Source: an uncultured bacterium (GTDB lineage Bacteria; Planctomycetota; UBA1135; GCA-002686595). From it: a DNA stretch of 64,000 nucleotides. Of this stretch, positions 33,744 through 41,785 are shown piece by piece (positions within the stretch are counted from its first letter, which is position 1; each line of letters opens with the position of its first letter). The notes under the pieces were generated by a model. It made no database searches, was not told the origin of the DNA, and was given only the letters and a program-made list of their open reading frames with translations. Position numbers and translations under genes: made by a program. Location: positions 62,001 through 126,000 of the forward strand of contig CALJGV010000031.1 in NCBI GenBank assembly GCA_938075305.1, given 5' to 3'.

Positions 33744-34034
33744 CCCCGGGTTGGAGGCGCGGGAGTCTAGCGCTCCTTTGGTCCTCGGGGGGTCCGAGTC
33801 TCGTGTGGACGGAAACCGACTGGTTTTCTAGCGCAGCCGTCCCATACTTCGCCCGCTTCAGGCGGAGGGCTGCAACATGGGCCCATAATCAGCCAGCCAG
33901 CAGGCCGTTGACGGCTTCGCCGGAGATTGCGCCTCCCTCCCCCCGACCCCGGCGAAAATATGGGCATGTTCAAGGATTCAGACCTCGTCGACGTGCCCGC
34001 TCGCGTCAGCACCCAGGCTTCCCGTTCCGTTCCC

Positions 34035-34889
34035 ATGAGCGATCCCCGTCGCCTCTCCGAGAGCGCAGATCGCCCCGAGAAGACCCCCGTTGGCCCCCTG
34101 GAGGACGTCCAAGGCCGCGGAGACGTCCGCGGCATCCGCCTCGAGTGCGCCGGAGTGACGGACGTCCGCTATCCGGCGACCGCGATCGACCCCGACGGCG
34201 TCGAGCGGTCCACGATCGTGAATATGGAGATGTCGGTCGTCGTGCCGCCCGAGTCAAAAGGCACGCACATGAGCCGCTTCATCGAAATCGTACAAGCGGA
34301 CGATCGGCAGCTAGGCCCCAGCGCTGTGCTTCGCATGCTGCGCGAGATGCAGAGCCGCCTCCACGCCGCGGAGGCGCGGCTGGTGCTCGAGTATCCGATG
34401 TTCATGGAGCGCGAGGCGCCGGTCTCGAAGTCCAAGGGGATGATCGACATCGACTGCGGCTTCGTGGGACTGATCGACGGGGACGACATCGACCTCGTCC
34501 AGAAGGCCGTCGTCACGGTCACGAGCCTGTGCCCTTGCAGCAAGGAGATCAGCGACTACGGCGCCCACAACCAGCGCGGCGCGGTCACGGTCGAGGTCCG
34601 GACCCGCAAGGACGCCGACGGTACCCCGGAGACGCTCCCCATGGGCGATCTGATCTTCGCCGCAGAGGAGAGCGCGTCCTGCCGGATTTACCCTGTGCTC
34701 AAGCGCCCGGACGAACGCTGGATCACCATGGAGGCCTATGAGAACCCCGTGTTCGTCGAGGACATGGTGCGCGGCGTGGCCGAGCGACTGCAGGCCGACG
34801 AGCGGATCGTCTCCTTCCGGGTGCACGCCCGGAACTTCGAGAGCATCCACGGCCACGACGCCTTCGCAGAGACCTCCTGGAGCCGTTGA
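34035..34889 (+). CDS. folE2: GTP cyclohydrolase FolE2 (type IB)
   Basis: FolE2 makes 7,8-dihydroneopterin triphosphate from GTP, the first step of folate synthesis. Unlike FolE it works with several divalent metals. From this start it is 284 residues, within the family range (260-310). Landmarks are VTDVRYPATAIDPDG, NMEMSVVVPPESKGTHMSRFIE (family signature with the metal His), VTVTSLCPCSKEISDYGAHNQRG (metal Cys and conserved His) and MEAYENPVFVEDMVR, ending RNFESIHGHDAFAE. The CPC segment and EN-P-F region match the T-fold active site. An earlier start is possible. It is followed 48 bases later by hemB, also of a zinc-free type. Confidence 0.94.
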   Translation: MSDPRRLSESADRPEKTPVGPLEDVQGRGDVRGIRLECAGVTDVRYPATAIDPDGVERSTIVNMEMSVVVPPESKGTHMSRFIEIVQADDRQLGPSAVLRMLREMQSRLHAAEARLVLEYPMFMEREAPVSKSKGMIDIDCGFVGLIDGDDIDLVQKAVVTVTSLCPCSKEISDYGAHNQRGAVTVEVRTRKDADGTPETLPMGDLIFAAEESASCRIYPVLKRPDERWITMEAYENPVFVEDMVRGVAERLQADERIVSFRVHARNFESIHGHDAFAETSWSR

Positions 34890-34937
34890 GCACGCGGGGA
34901 TCGGCGGCGGGCGGAATCGAGTAGCTTCTGAGGCGCG

Positions 34938-35921
34938 ATGATTCCCCCGCTCCACCGCCCGCGTCGCAGCCGCCGGACCCCGGCGCTGCGTGACCTCGTC
35001 CGGGAGACGACCCTCTCGGCCCACGACCTCGTCTATCCGGTGTTCCTCCACGCCGACGCTGAGGACGTGGAGATCGAGGCCATGCCCGGCCAGACGCGCT
35101 GGTCGCCCGAAGGGCTGCTTCGCATCGCCGAGCGCACCCTCGAGGCCGGCGTTCGGGCCCTGGTGCTGTTCCCGAAGATCGAGGACGGCCTGAAGGACTC
35201 CACGGGGTCGGAGGTGAGCAACGACGACGGCCTCGTCCCGCGCTCCCTCCGCGCGCTCAAGGCGCGCTTCCCGGAGCTGGCGCTCTTCACGGACGTGGCG
35301 CTCGACCCCTACAGCAGCGACGGCCACGACGGCATCGTGGACGGCGACTCCGGCGTCATCCTGAACGACGAGACCGTGGAGGTCCTCTGCCGCCAGGCCG
35401 TCGTCCAGGCGCGGGCCGGCGCCGACGTCATCGCCCCCAGCGACATGATGGACGGCCGGGTCGGAGCGATCCGCGAGGCCCTCGACGCCGAGGGCTTCAC
35501 CGAGGTCTCCATCCTCTCCTACACGGCCAAGTACGCCTCCTCCTTCTACGGCCCCTTCCGCGGCGCCCTCGACTCCGCGCCCAAGGACGGGGACAAGAAG
35601 ACCTACCAGATGGACCCCGCGAACGCGCGGGAGGCCATGCGTGAGCTCTACCTCGACGAGGCCGAGGGCGCGGACATGGTGATGGTGAAGCCCGCAGGTC
35701 CGTACCTCGACATCGTCAGCGCGGTGCGGGACGCGACGACCCTGCCGGTCGCCGCTTACCAGGTCTCCGGCGAGTACCTCATGATCGAGGCCGCTGCCCG
35801 CTCCGGTTGGCTGGATCGACGCGACGTGGCCCTCGAGAGCCTGGTCGGGATCAAGCGCGCTGGCGCGGACATGATCCTCACCTACCACGCCCTCGACGCC
35901 GCGGGCTGGCTCTCCGAGTAG
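34938..35921 (+). CDS. hemB: Delta-aminolevulinic acid dehydratase (porphobilinogen synthase), Asp-type
   Basis: HemB joins two 5-aminolevulinate molecules to porphobilinogen in heme synthesis. The 327-residue protein has both active-site lysines, Lys198 in SYTAKYASSFYGPFR and Lys251 in MVKPAGPYLDI. The metal-site loop reads DVALDPYSSDGHDG, with Asp where zinc enzymes have Cys, so this is the magnesium-type enzyme that does not need zinc at the active site. The N-terminal RRTPALRDLVRETTL arm is the family's oligomer arm. It follows folE2 in the same direction and converges with maf, with stops 4 bases apart. Confidence 0.96.
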   Translation: MIPPLHRPRRSRRTPALRDLVRETTLSAHDLVYPVFLHADAEDVEIEAMPGQTRWSPEGLLRIAERTLEAGVRALVLFPKIEDGLKDSTGSEVSNDDGLVPRSLRALKARFPELALFTDVALDPYSSDGHDGIVDGDSGVILNDETVEVLCRQAVVQARAGADVIAPSDMMDGRVGAIREALDAEGFTEVSILSYTAKYASSFYGPFRGALDSAPKDGDKKTYQMDPANAREAMRELYLDEAEGADMVMVKPAGPYLDIVSAVRDATTLPVAAYQVSGEYLMIEAAARSGWLDRRDVALESLVGIKRAGADMILTYHALDAAGWLSE

Positions 35922-35925
35922 GACC

Positions 35926-36534
35926 TCAGGGGATGAGGACCCCGGCCTGCCGCAGCAGGTGGGCCGTCGTCAGCAGCGGGAGCCCGATGATGCCCGTGTG
36001 GTCGTCGCTGCGGATGCGCTCGAAGAGGCGGATGCCCTCATCCTCGATGCGATAGCCCCCGGCGCAGTCGAGCGGGCTGAAGCGTTCCACGTAGGCGGTG
36101 GCCTCGGCTCGGCCGAACGGGCGCATGGTCAGCTCCTGGCGATCCACCGCCTCGAACCGCTGGCCGGTCGCCTCCGACACCAGCACCAGGCCGTTGACCA
36201 GGGCGTGGGTCTTGCCCGAGAGCTCCATGAGCTGCTCGACGCAGCGATCGGCGGTCCCGGGCTTGGAGAGCTGCCTGCGGCTCCCGTCGGGTGCCTCCAG
36301 CACCCCCACCTGGTCCGCGCAGAGCAGCCAGCGACGCCCCCCCTCCTGGGTCAGGGCGTCCGCCTTGGCCCGCGCGAGCATCAGCGCGAACTCGGCGGAG
36401 GTCTCCCTGTCGAACCGGGGGTCAAAGGCCCGCTCATCCACTTCTGGGCGCTCCTGGGTGAAGGGCACGCCGAGCTGGGTGAGGAGCTGTGCTCGATATC
36501 GAGACGACGAGCCAAGGACGAGCGGATGGATCAA
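35926..36534 (-). CDS. Maf-like nucleotide pyrophosphatase
   Basis: The 202-residue protein has the Maf N-terminal signature LVLGSSSRYRAQLLTQLGVPF with the phosphate-binding Ser/Arg, then ERPEVDE, ALMLARAKADAL, LLCADQVGV, KPGTADRCVEQLMELSGKTHALVNGL and AGGYRIEDEGI. Maf proteins hydrolyse non-canonical or canonical NTPs to NMP and are linked to septum arrest or house-cleaning. The Q in CADQVG, where many members have DTVV, points to the YceF-type subgroup, but substrate choice is not certain. It diverges from the next exported protein. Confidence 0.93.
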   Translation of the reverse strand: MIHPLVLGSSSRYRAQLLTQLGVPFTQERPEVDERAFDPRFDRETSAEFALMLARAKADALTQEGGRRWLLCADQVGVLEAPDGSRRQLSKPGTADRCVEQLMELSGKTHALVNGLVLVSEATGQRFEAVDRQELTMRPFGRAEATAYVERFSPLDCAGGYRIEDEGIRLFERIRSDDHTGIIGLPLLTTAHLLRQAGVLIP

Positions 36535-36608
36535 AAGAGACGCTTCGGTATCGGAACGGGACCCGCTCCCTAGGGGAGACCCCGAGCGGGGTAGATTTCA
36601 TTCATAGC

Positions 36609-37640
36609 ATGATGAAGCGCCCAGACCCCACAGCATCGCTCGCGATGGTCGCCGCTGCGACCGTCGTCGCCGGAGCCCTCTTGGCCCTCTCGGAGGGCTC
36701 CGGGGCCCCGCGTGCCGTCCACGCGGTGGAACGCTTGGAGGCGGCCTCCCTCCCGGTCGATGGGGTCCACGTCCCCATCACGGAGGTCTTGGAGCGCGCC
36801 GTCGCGGCCCCCGCGCTCCTCGACAGCGGGATCGAAGAGGCCGCCGTGGCCCCCCAGGCTCACCTGGTCGTTCTCGACGGCGTGACGGGCCTGGGCGTCG
36901 GAGAGTTCACCGTGACCCTCGCGGGTCGCGTCGAGCGATTCAAGTCCCTCGGCGGCCAGCCCATCCTCCTCGACCTCGCGACGCCCGATCAGCAGCTCGA
37001 GGTCGGCGCGGCAGGCTTCTGCTCCCAGGCGATCACGGTCCGCGGGGACGAGGTTCGGGAGCTCCGCCTCGCCCGCAGCACGACCCTACGCGGCGTCGTC
37101 CGCGACGCCGACGGCGCGCCGATGCCCCACGCGAGCGTACGGCTCATCGCCAGCGCCGGCGCGGCCGACGACCCCTCGGGAGACGTCGTTGGACGGCCGA
37201 CGCTGCGACGCACGGACGGGGCAGGCGCCTTCACCTTCGACGCGCTCGAGCCCGGCGTCTACCGGACCTCCGTGGAGGTCGCCGGGGTGACCCACCTCTC
37301 AAGGCCGATGGCGCTCCGCGGCGGCGAGTGGGCGCAGGCCGACCACCGGCTCGTCACGTCCACCGCCCTGTCCGTTCAGGTCGACACCCCCGGAGGCCTC
37401 CCCGCCGAGCGCGCCCGGCTCCTGATCCAGCGAGACGGCGCCCCCGCCCCCGTGACCCGCTACACGGACGACCGGGGACGGGCCGCGATCCGCCCGCTGC
37501 CCGCCGGCTCGTACCAGCTCACCGTCCAGAGCGCGGAGGGCACCTCGCCCCCCCGCGCCTTCACGATCGAGGAGGCGGGCCAAGGACTGGTCGACCTCCA
37601 CGTGCGGCTCCAAGCGGAGCCCCTCAGCCCTGAAGACTGA
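36609..37640 (+). CDS. Membrane-anchored protein with carboxypeptidase-regulatory-like repeats
   Basis: The 343-residue protein has one N-terminal hydrophobic helix (about 10-30) that could anchor or be cleaved. At least two beta-sandwich repeats of the carboxypeptidase-regulatory-like/CnaB style follow, with phrases such as TLRGVVRDADGAPMPHASV, RTDGAGAFTFDALEPGVYRTSVE and YTDDRGRAAIRPLPAGSYQLTV. Such repeats act as stalks or binding modules. No enzyme domain is present. It is followed by a lipoprotein gene 10 bases later, so the two are probably co-expressed. Confidence 0.78.
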   Translation: MMKRPDPTASLAMVAAATVVAGALLALSEGSGAPRAVHAVERLEAASLPVDGVHVPITEVLERAVAAPALLDSGIEEAAVAPQAHLVVLDGVTGLGVGEFTVTLAGRVERFKSLGGQPILLDLATPDQQLEVGAAGFCSQAITVRGDEVRELRLARSTTLRGVVRDADGAPMPHASVRLIASAGAADDPSGDVVGRPTLRRTDGAGAFTFDALEPGVYRTSVEVAGVTHLSRPMALRGGEWAQADHRLVTSTALSVQVDTPGGLPAERARLLIQRDGAPAPVTRYTDDRGRAAIRPLPAGSYQLTVQSAEGTSPPRAFTIEEAGQGLVDLHVRLQAEPLSPED

Positions 37641-37650
37641 CCCGAGAACG

Positions 37651-38910
37651 ATGCAAGTGACCTCCAGCACCGCCATCAAGACCTCCCTCTCCGCCGTCGC
37701 CCTGCTCGTTGCTGCGTGCAGCGGCGGAGGCTCCTCCGCGCCCGCCGTGAATCCGACGGCCTCGCTGGATGGGATCGACACCTCCAACGAACTGGACGGG
37801 GTGGTCCCGCTGCCCCCGACCGTCGACAGTCGAATCCGCGCCGTCTTCGACAAGTACGCGAACCTCGACGCGCCCAGCGGCGAGCGGGTCCACTTCCTCG
37901 GGCAGCCCGGCGTCTCCGATGAGCGGCTCTTCCGGGTGAAGGCGGTCTTCGAGCAGCTGGTGACCGACGTCCCCGGGAGCTCCCTCGGGGCCGACAAGGC
38001 CGCGGTCCTGGACGCCGTCGCGGCGCTCGACACCACCATCGTCGTCGTCGAGGAGCAGCAGACGTTCGACGAGAACGACGCCAGCGTCGCCTCCTTCGTG
38101 AGCTTCTTCGAAGGCCTGTACGCGAGCGTCAACTGCTCCAACGTGATTCAGGAGGGGAGCCCCGAGTTCCTGCTCCCTGACCCCGCCATCGACGACACCC
38201 TGCGGGAGACCTCCGGAATCCTCCTCCGCTTCGGGCTCGGCGCCACGGTCCCCCAGTTCGCCGCGGACCTCACCGCGGCCCGCCTCAACGCCCAGACCCA
38301 GGGGACCTATCGCCCGGCCGCCGGGCAGGCCCAGGGCCTCGCCGACTCCGAGTTCCTGGGGCTCAGCCTCGCGGTCTACTACGGCGTCTGGGGCCACGAC
38401 CCCTCGGGGAATGGGACCTCGGGGGGCGAGGGTGAGTACGACTTCTGCGATCGGGGCACCATGGCCGCCGGTGACCCCGAAACGGTGGCCCTGCTCGAGT
38501 CCTTCTTCGCTCCCAGCCAGAGCTTCCCGGCGTACCTCGCCTCGACGTTCTCCGGCACCTTCGAGATGCAATTCGACCCGGCCCTCCCATACACCCACCG
38601 CTCCCGGTACCTGGAGCGAGCGGGCTTCCGGGGCGCGACGACCGGCCGGATCAACGGCAACGAGCTCGACAACACCTTCCTCGGCGGGGACCTCGACGAT
38701 CAGTTCGAGGGCCGCGGCGGGGACGACCGGATCGAGGGCGATCTCGGCATGGACGAGGCCTTCTTCAGCGGCCCCTCCACCGATTACACCATCGTCCCCC
38801 TCGACGAGACGGTGACCCGGGTGACCGACACCGTCCCCGGCCGTGACGGGGTGGACGACGTCCGGCAGATCACACGGCTTCACTTCTCCGACGTGATCAT
38901 CGACCTCTGA
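37651..38910 (+). CDS. Lipoprotein with RTX-like calcium-binding end
   Basis: The 419-residue protein has lipobox VAAC (Cys23). The middle (50-340) is helical and unrecognised, with a pair of cysteines in NCSNV and YDFCDR. Near 335-365 is an RTX-like stretch, INGNELDNTFLGGDLDDQ followed by GRGGDDRIEGDLGMDEA. This is the GGxGxDx pattern in degenerate form, which folds as a calcium beta-roll. The end, STDYTIVPLDETVTRVTD and ITRLHFSDVIIDL, is the module that usually follows RTX repeats in type I-secreted proteins. Carrying both a lipobox and an RTX end is unusual. The function is unknown. Confidence 0.75.
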   Translation: MQVTSSTAIKTSLSAVALLVAACSGGGSSAPAVNPTASLDGIDTSNELDGVVPLPPTVDSRIRAVFDKYANLDAPSGERVHFLGQPGVSDERLFRVKAVFEQLVTDVPGSSLGADKAAVLDAVAALDTTIVVVEEQQTFDENDASVASFVSFFEGLYASVNCSNVIQEGSPEFLLPDPAIDDTLRETSGILLRFGLGATVPQFAADLTAARLNAQTQGTYRPAAGQAQGLADSEFLGLSLAVYYGVWGHDPSGNGTSGGEGEYDFCDRGTMAAGDPETVALLESFFAPSQSFPAYLASTFSGTFEMQFDPALPYTHRSRYLERAGFRGATTGRINGNELDNTFLGGDLDDQFEGRGGDDRIEGDLGMDEAFFSGPSTDYTIVPLDETVTRVTDTVPGRDGVDDVRQITRLHFSDVIIDL

Positions 38911-38942
38911 GCCGATCCGCGACCCCGCGCGACGGACCACGC

Positions 38943-38972
38943 GGCCGCACGCCCCACCCAGGGCGGGCGGCC
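38943..38972 (+). terminator. Hairpin after the RTX-like lipoprotein gene
   Basis: Two 12-base arms (38943-38954 and 38961-38972) are complementary with one mismatch around a 6-base loop, 33 bases after the stop. There is no U-tract. Confidence 0.45.
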
Positions 38973-39038
38973 GGCTCCGTTCTCGGTGGTCTCCGCCCCG
39001 CCCTTCAACTGGGGCGCCCCATGTTCCATCATGCGGCC

Positions 39039-39821
39039 ATGGGGTTTGAACTCGGGGGCAGGCGGGCGCTGGTGACGGGGGCGTCCGCTGGTATCGGGCA
39101 GGAGATCGCCCGTGAGCTGGCCGCCCGCGGCGCCCACCTGACCCTTGCAGCCCGCAGGCTCGACCGCCTGGAGGAGCTCGCCGTGGACCTCCGCGAGGCC
39201 CACGGCATCGAGGTCGACGTCTTCGAGGCGGACCTCGCCCACCCCGACGGCGCGGGGGACCTGATCGCCGCCTGTGACGAGGGCCCCGAGATCGATGTGC
39301 TCATCAACAACGCCGGGGTCGGCATGCACGGGGACGGTGTGGGGCACGCCTGGGCAGACGAGCGCCAGATGATCCAGCTCAACGTCGTCGCGGTCGCCCA
39401 GCTCACCAAGCACTTCGCCGGCCGCATGCGCTCGCGCGGCACGGGCCGGATCCTGCAGGTCGCCTCCACGGCGTCTTTCCTCCCGTGCCCGGGCTACGCC
39501 GCGTACGGAGCCACGAAGGCGTTCGTCCTGCACCACGCGGAGGCTCTGGACGAGGAGCTCAGGGACGTGGACGTCCGCGTGCTGGCCCTGTGCCCCGGGA
39601 GCACGAACACGGACTTCTTCGAGATCTCCGGCAACGTGCGCGGACGAGCCCAGGTCGCCACCAGCCTCGACCCGGCGGTGGTGGCCCGCGCGGGCGTCGA
39701 TGCGCTGCAGCGGGGCCGAAGGGTCACCGTCCCCGGCCTCGCCAACAAGCTCACGACCGCGGGATTGCGCGTGATCCCCCGTCGCCTTCAGGCCACGCTG
39801 GCCCGCAAAGTCCTCGAGTGA
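39039..39821 (+). CDS. Short-chain dehydrogenase/reductase
   Basis: The 260-residue protein has the Rossmann motif TGASAGIG near the N-terminus, NNAGVG after the fourth strand, the catalytic Ser in VASTAS, and the Tyr-x-x-x-Lys pair in YGATK. The Ala-rich RELAARGAHLTLAARRLDRL pattern, with Arg after the second strand, favours NADP(H). It resembles the DltE/YqjQ classical-SDR subgroup with a long C-terminal helix. The substrate is unknown. An alternative ATG lies 18 bases upstream (39021). It is followed by the MltA gene with a 10-base gap. Confidence 0.9.
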   Translation: MGFELGGRRALVTGASAGIGQEIARELAARGAHLTLAARRLDRLEELAVDLREAHGIEVDVFEADLAHPDGAGDLIAACDEGPEIDVLINNAGVGMHGDGVGHAWADERQMIQLNVVAVAQLTKHFAGRMRSRGTGRILQVASTASFLPCPGYAAYGATKAFVLHHAEALDEELRDVDVRVLALCPGSTNTDFFEISGNVRGRAQVATSLDPAVVARAGVDALQRGRRVTVPGLANKLTTAGLRVIPRRLQATLARKVLE

Positions 39822-39831
39822 CCCCATCACG

Positions 39832-41010
39832 ATGAACTGGAAAACGCTCCCCGCCCTCCTCGCCTGCGCCACGGCTCCGGCCTGCTCCCTCTTCAGCACC
39901 ACGCCCCAGGCCCCCGACTACGGGAGGCCGCTGGCCCCCGGCGCCGCGGCGCTCATCGAGCTCGGGCCGGACGAGCGACGTCCGGACATGCGCGAAACCT
40001 GGACCTGGCGGCAGCGTGAGGAGGTCCTCCCCGCCCTGGAGCGCTCCATCAGCTGGACCCGCTCCGAGCACTCACGGCAGTTCTTCCCCATGGCGGGCAT
40101 CACCCACGAGCGGGCCCTGGCGAGCCTGGAGCGCTTCCGTGAGCTCCTGGACGAGGCGCGCAACGCCGACGAGTTCGACGCCGCCTTCGACCGCGAGTTC
40201 ACCGTCTACAAGAGCGCTGGCTGGGACGGTCAGGGGGGCGGCGTGCTCTTCACCGGCTACTGCACACCGCTGCTCCCGGGGAGCCTCGTGAGGACGGCGC
40301 GATATCGGCACCCGCTCCACGCCCTGCCGGCGGACCTCGTCAAGGCGGAGGACGGCACCACCCTGGGCCAGACGACGGATGCAGGGCTGCGCCGGTACCC
40401 CGACCGCAGGGCGATCCTCGCCGACGCAAGCTTCCGGGACCTCGAGATCGTCTGGCTCGCTGACCCGGTGGACGCCTACATCGCCCACGTGAACGGCTCC
40501 GCCTTCATCGAGCTTGAGGGCGGCGAGATCGCCCGCTTCGGATACGCGGGTAAGAACGGTCGCCCGTACACCTCCCTGGGCAAGGAGCTCATCGCCGCGG
40601 GCCGCGTGCCGGCGGAGGACATGAACCTCGCCGCGATCCGCAAGTGGGCGGCCAGCCACCCCAGTGAGGTGGAGTCCTTCCTCGCGCGGAACGAGAGCTA
40701 CGTCTTTTTCACGCCCATCGACGGGAACCCGCGCGGGAGCCTCAACCTCGAGGTCGCCACGGAGCGGACAATCGCCACGGACAAGACCCTCTTCCCCCGG
40801 GGCGCCCTGTGCTTCGTGGAGACGGCGCTCCCCGGCGCGTCGGGGGGCACCCGGCCCTTCTCGCAGCTGATGCTCGACCAGGACACGGGCGGCGCGATCC
40901 GGACCGCGGGCAGGGCTGATCTCTACCTCGGCGTCGGACCCGAGGCCGAACGGCGCTCTGGTGCCACGCGCGCCACCGGTCAGCTCTACTACTTCTTCCT
41001 CCGTCCATGA
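39832..41010 (+). CDS. mltA: Membrane-bound lytic murein transglycosylase A
   Basis: MltA cleaves the glycan between MurNAc and GlcNAc, forming 1,6-anhydroMurNAc. The 392-residue protein has a lipoprotein signal with Cys18 in the lipobox. Domain landmarks are FTGYCTPLLPGSL (140-152), DAYIAHVNGSAFIELEGG (214-231), FGYAGKNGRPYTSLGKEL, YVFFTPIDGNPRGSLN, and PFSQLMLDQDTGGAI to RADLYLGVGPEA, where Asp363 stands at the catalytic position. The Barwin-like second domain and 3D region are intact. The stop overlaps the MOSC gene's start (ATGA). Its job fits the wall-turnover genes at 18-24 kb. Confidence 0.94.
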   Translation: MNWKTLPALLACATAPACSLFSTTPQAPDYGRPLAPGAAALIELGPDERRPDMRETWTWRQREEVLPALERSISWTRSEHSRQFFPMAGITHERALASLERFRELLDEARNADEFDAAFDREFTVYKSAGWDGQGGGVLFTGYCTPLLPGSLVRTARYRHPLHALPADLVKAEDGTTLGQTTDAGLRRYPDRRAILADASFRDLEIVWLADPVDAYIAHVNGSAFIELEGGEIARFGYAGKNGRPYTSLGKELIAAGRVPAEDMNLAAIRKWAASHPSEVESFLARNESYVFFTPIDGNPRGSLNLEVATERTIATDKTLFPRGALCFVETALPGASGGTRPFSQLMLDQDTGGAIRTAGRADLYLGVGPEAERRSGATRATGQLYYFFLRP

Positions 41011-41468
41011 GCCACGCCGCCGAGGTGGCCGCCGTCTGCCTGGGACCGGGGGGGATCCCCAAGCCCCAGGTGGAGTCCTGCGCGGTCAGCGCAGGGGGAC
41101 TGGAAGGGGACGGGCACCGAAAGCTCCACCACGGTGGGCGCGACCGCGCCGTGTGCCTCCTGGCCGAGGAGGTCTACGAGGCCCTCCGTGAGGACGACGT
41201 GGACTGCACCATCCCCGGCACTTTCGGCGAGAACGTCCTCACCCGAGGCCTCGACGATTCGACCCTGCGGCCCGGCGACCGGCTCCGCATCGGTGACGAG
41301 CTCGTGGTCGAGATCCACGACGTGCGAGCCCCCTGCGCGACCCTCAAGGCGGTGGACCGGCGCTTTCCAGAGCTCATGGTGGGGCGCAGCGGTTGGCTCT
41401 GCCGCGTGATCGAACCGGGGATTCTCCGGCGCGGCGCCACCATCGAGCGCCTCCCGGCGAATCCCTAG
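41007..41468 (+). CDS. MOSC domain protein
   Basis: The 153-residue protein is a stand-alone MOSC (molybdenum cofactor sulfurase C-terminal) domain. It has the segments GDGHRKLHHGGRDRAVCLL and GTFGENVLTRGLDDSTLRPGDRL, and the conserved cysteine in APCATLKAVD. MOSC proteins bind or transfer sulfur to molybdenum cofactor; YiiM-type members reduce N-hydroxylated bases. No molybdoenzyme is nearby, so the partner is unknown. The 4-base overlap with mltA looks like operon packing rather than functional linkage. Confidence 0.9.
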   Translation: MSHAAEVAAVCLGPGGIPKPQVESCAVSAGGLEGDGHRKLHHGGRDRAVCLLAEEVYEALREDDVDCTIPGTFGENVLTRGLDDSTLRPGDRLRIGDELVVEIHDVRAPCATLKAVDRRFPELMVGRSGWLCRVIEPGILRRGATIERLPANP

Positions 41469-41542
41469 AAGCTTGGCCCGCGCGCCTTGGATCGGGCAAG
41501 ATCCCGAGCCCAGGCCCGCTCCACCCCCTTCCACCACGCCAG

Positions 41543-41785
41543 ATGTCCGAGTTCGAAGTCGTCTCCTACACCATCGAGCCCGTCGAGGGTGACGCCCAGA
41601 TCGCGATCACGATCCACGCCTCGGATGGCAACAAGTGGGAGTACGGCGTCCCCTACAGCCCGGACACCGGCCGCTTCACCTTCGAGGAGCTGGACGTCCT
41701 CGCCACCGACTTCGGGGACGACTTCGCCGAAGAGCTCGAGGAGAAGCTCGAGGAAGCCGTCCAGAAGGTCATCGAGGGCGACTGA
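41543..41785 (+). CDS. Small conserved-looking hypothetical protein
   Basis: I do not recognise this 80-residue acidic protein. It looks like a small beta domain (VVSYTIEPVEGDAQIAITIHASDGNKWEYGVPY) followed by an acidic helix rich in Glu and Asp (FAEELEEKLEEAVQ). It has no signal peptide or cysteines. It lies 74 bases after the MOSC gene in the same direction, and its end overlaps the convergent TPR lipoprotein gene by 17 bases. Reading as a real gene is supported by the sharp change from non-protein-like to ordered composition at this ATG. Confidence 0.65.
   Translation: MSEFEVVSYTIEPVEGDAQIAITIHASDGNKWEYGVPYSPDTGRFTFEELDVLATDFGDDFAEELEEKLEEAVQKVIEGD

Larger units (their letters stand above)
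33624..34034. other. Divergent intergenic region topA/folE2 with three candidate hairpins
   Basis: About 410 bases. The frame ahead of folE2 is open from 33927, so the gene could begin up to about 35 codons earlier (ATG at 33960 or 33966). The region holds hairpins at 33719-33743 (GCCCCTT/AAGGGGC), about 33784-33798 (CTCGG/CCGAG) and 33813-33826 (AAACC/GGTTT, followed by TCT). It reads as a structured 5' leader of folE2 or a divergent regulatory region. No known riboswitch consensus or AT-rich Zur box is visible. Confidence 0.45.

Noticed and set aside
33624..34034. Zur box or THF riboswitch upstream of folE2
   Set aside because: No AT-rich palindrome of Zur type and no THF-riboswitch consensus was recognisable; only generic hairpins were seen.
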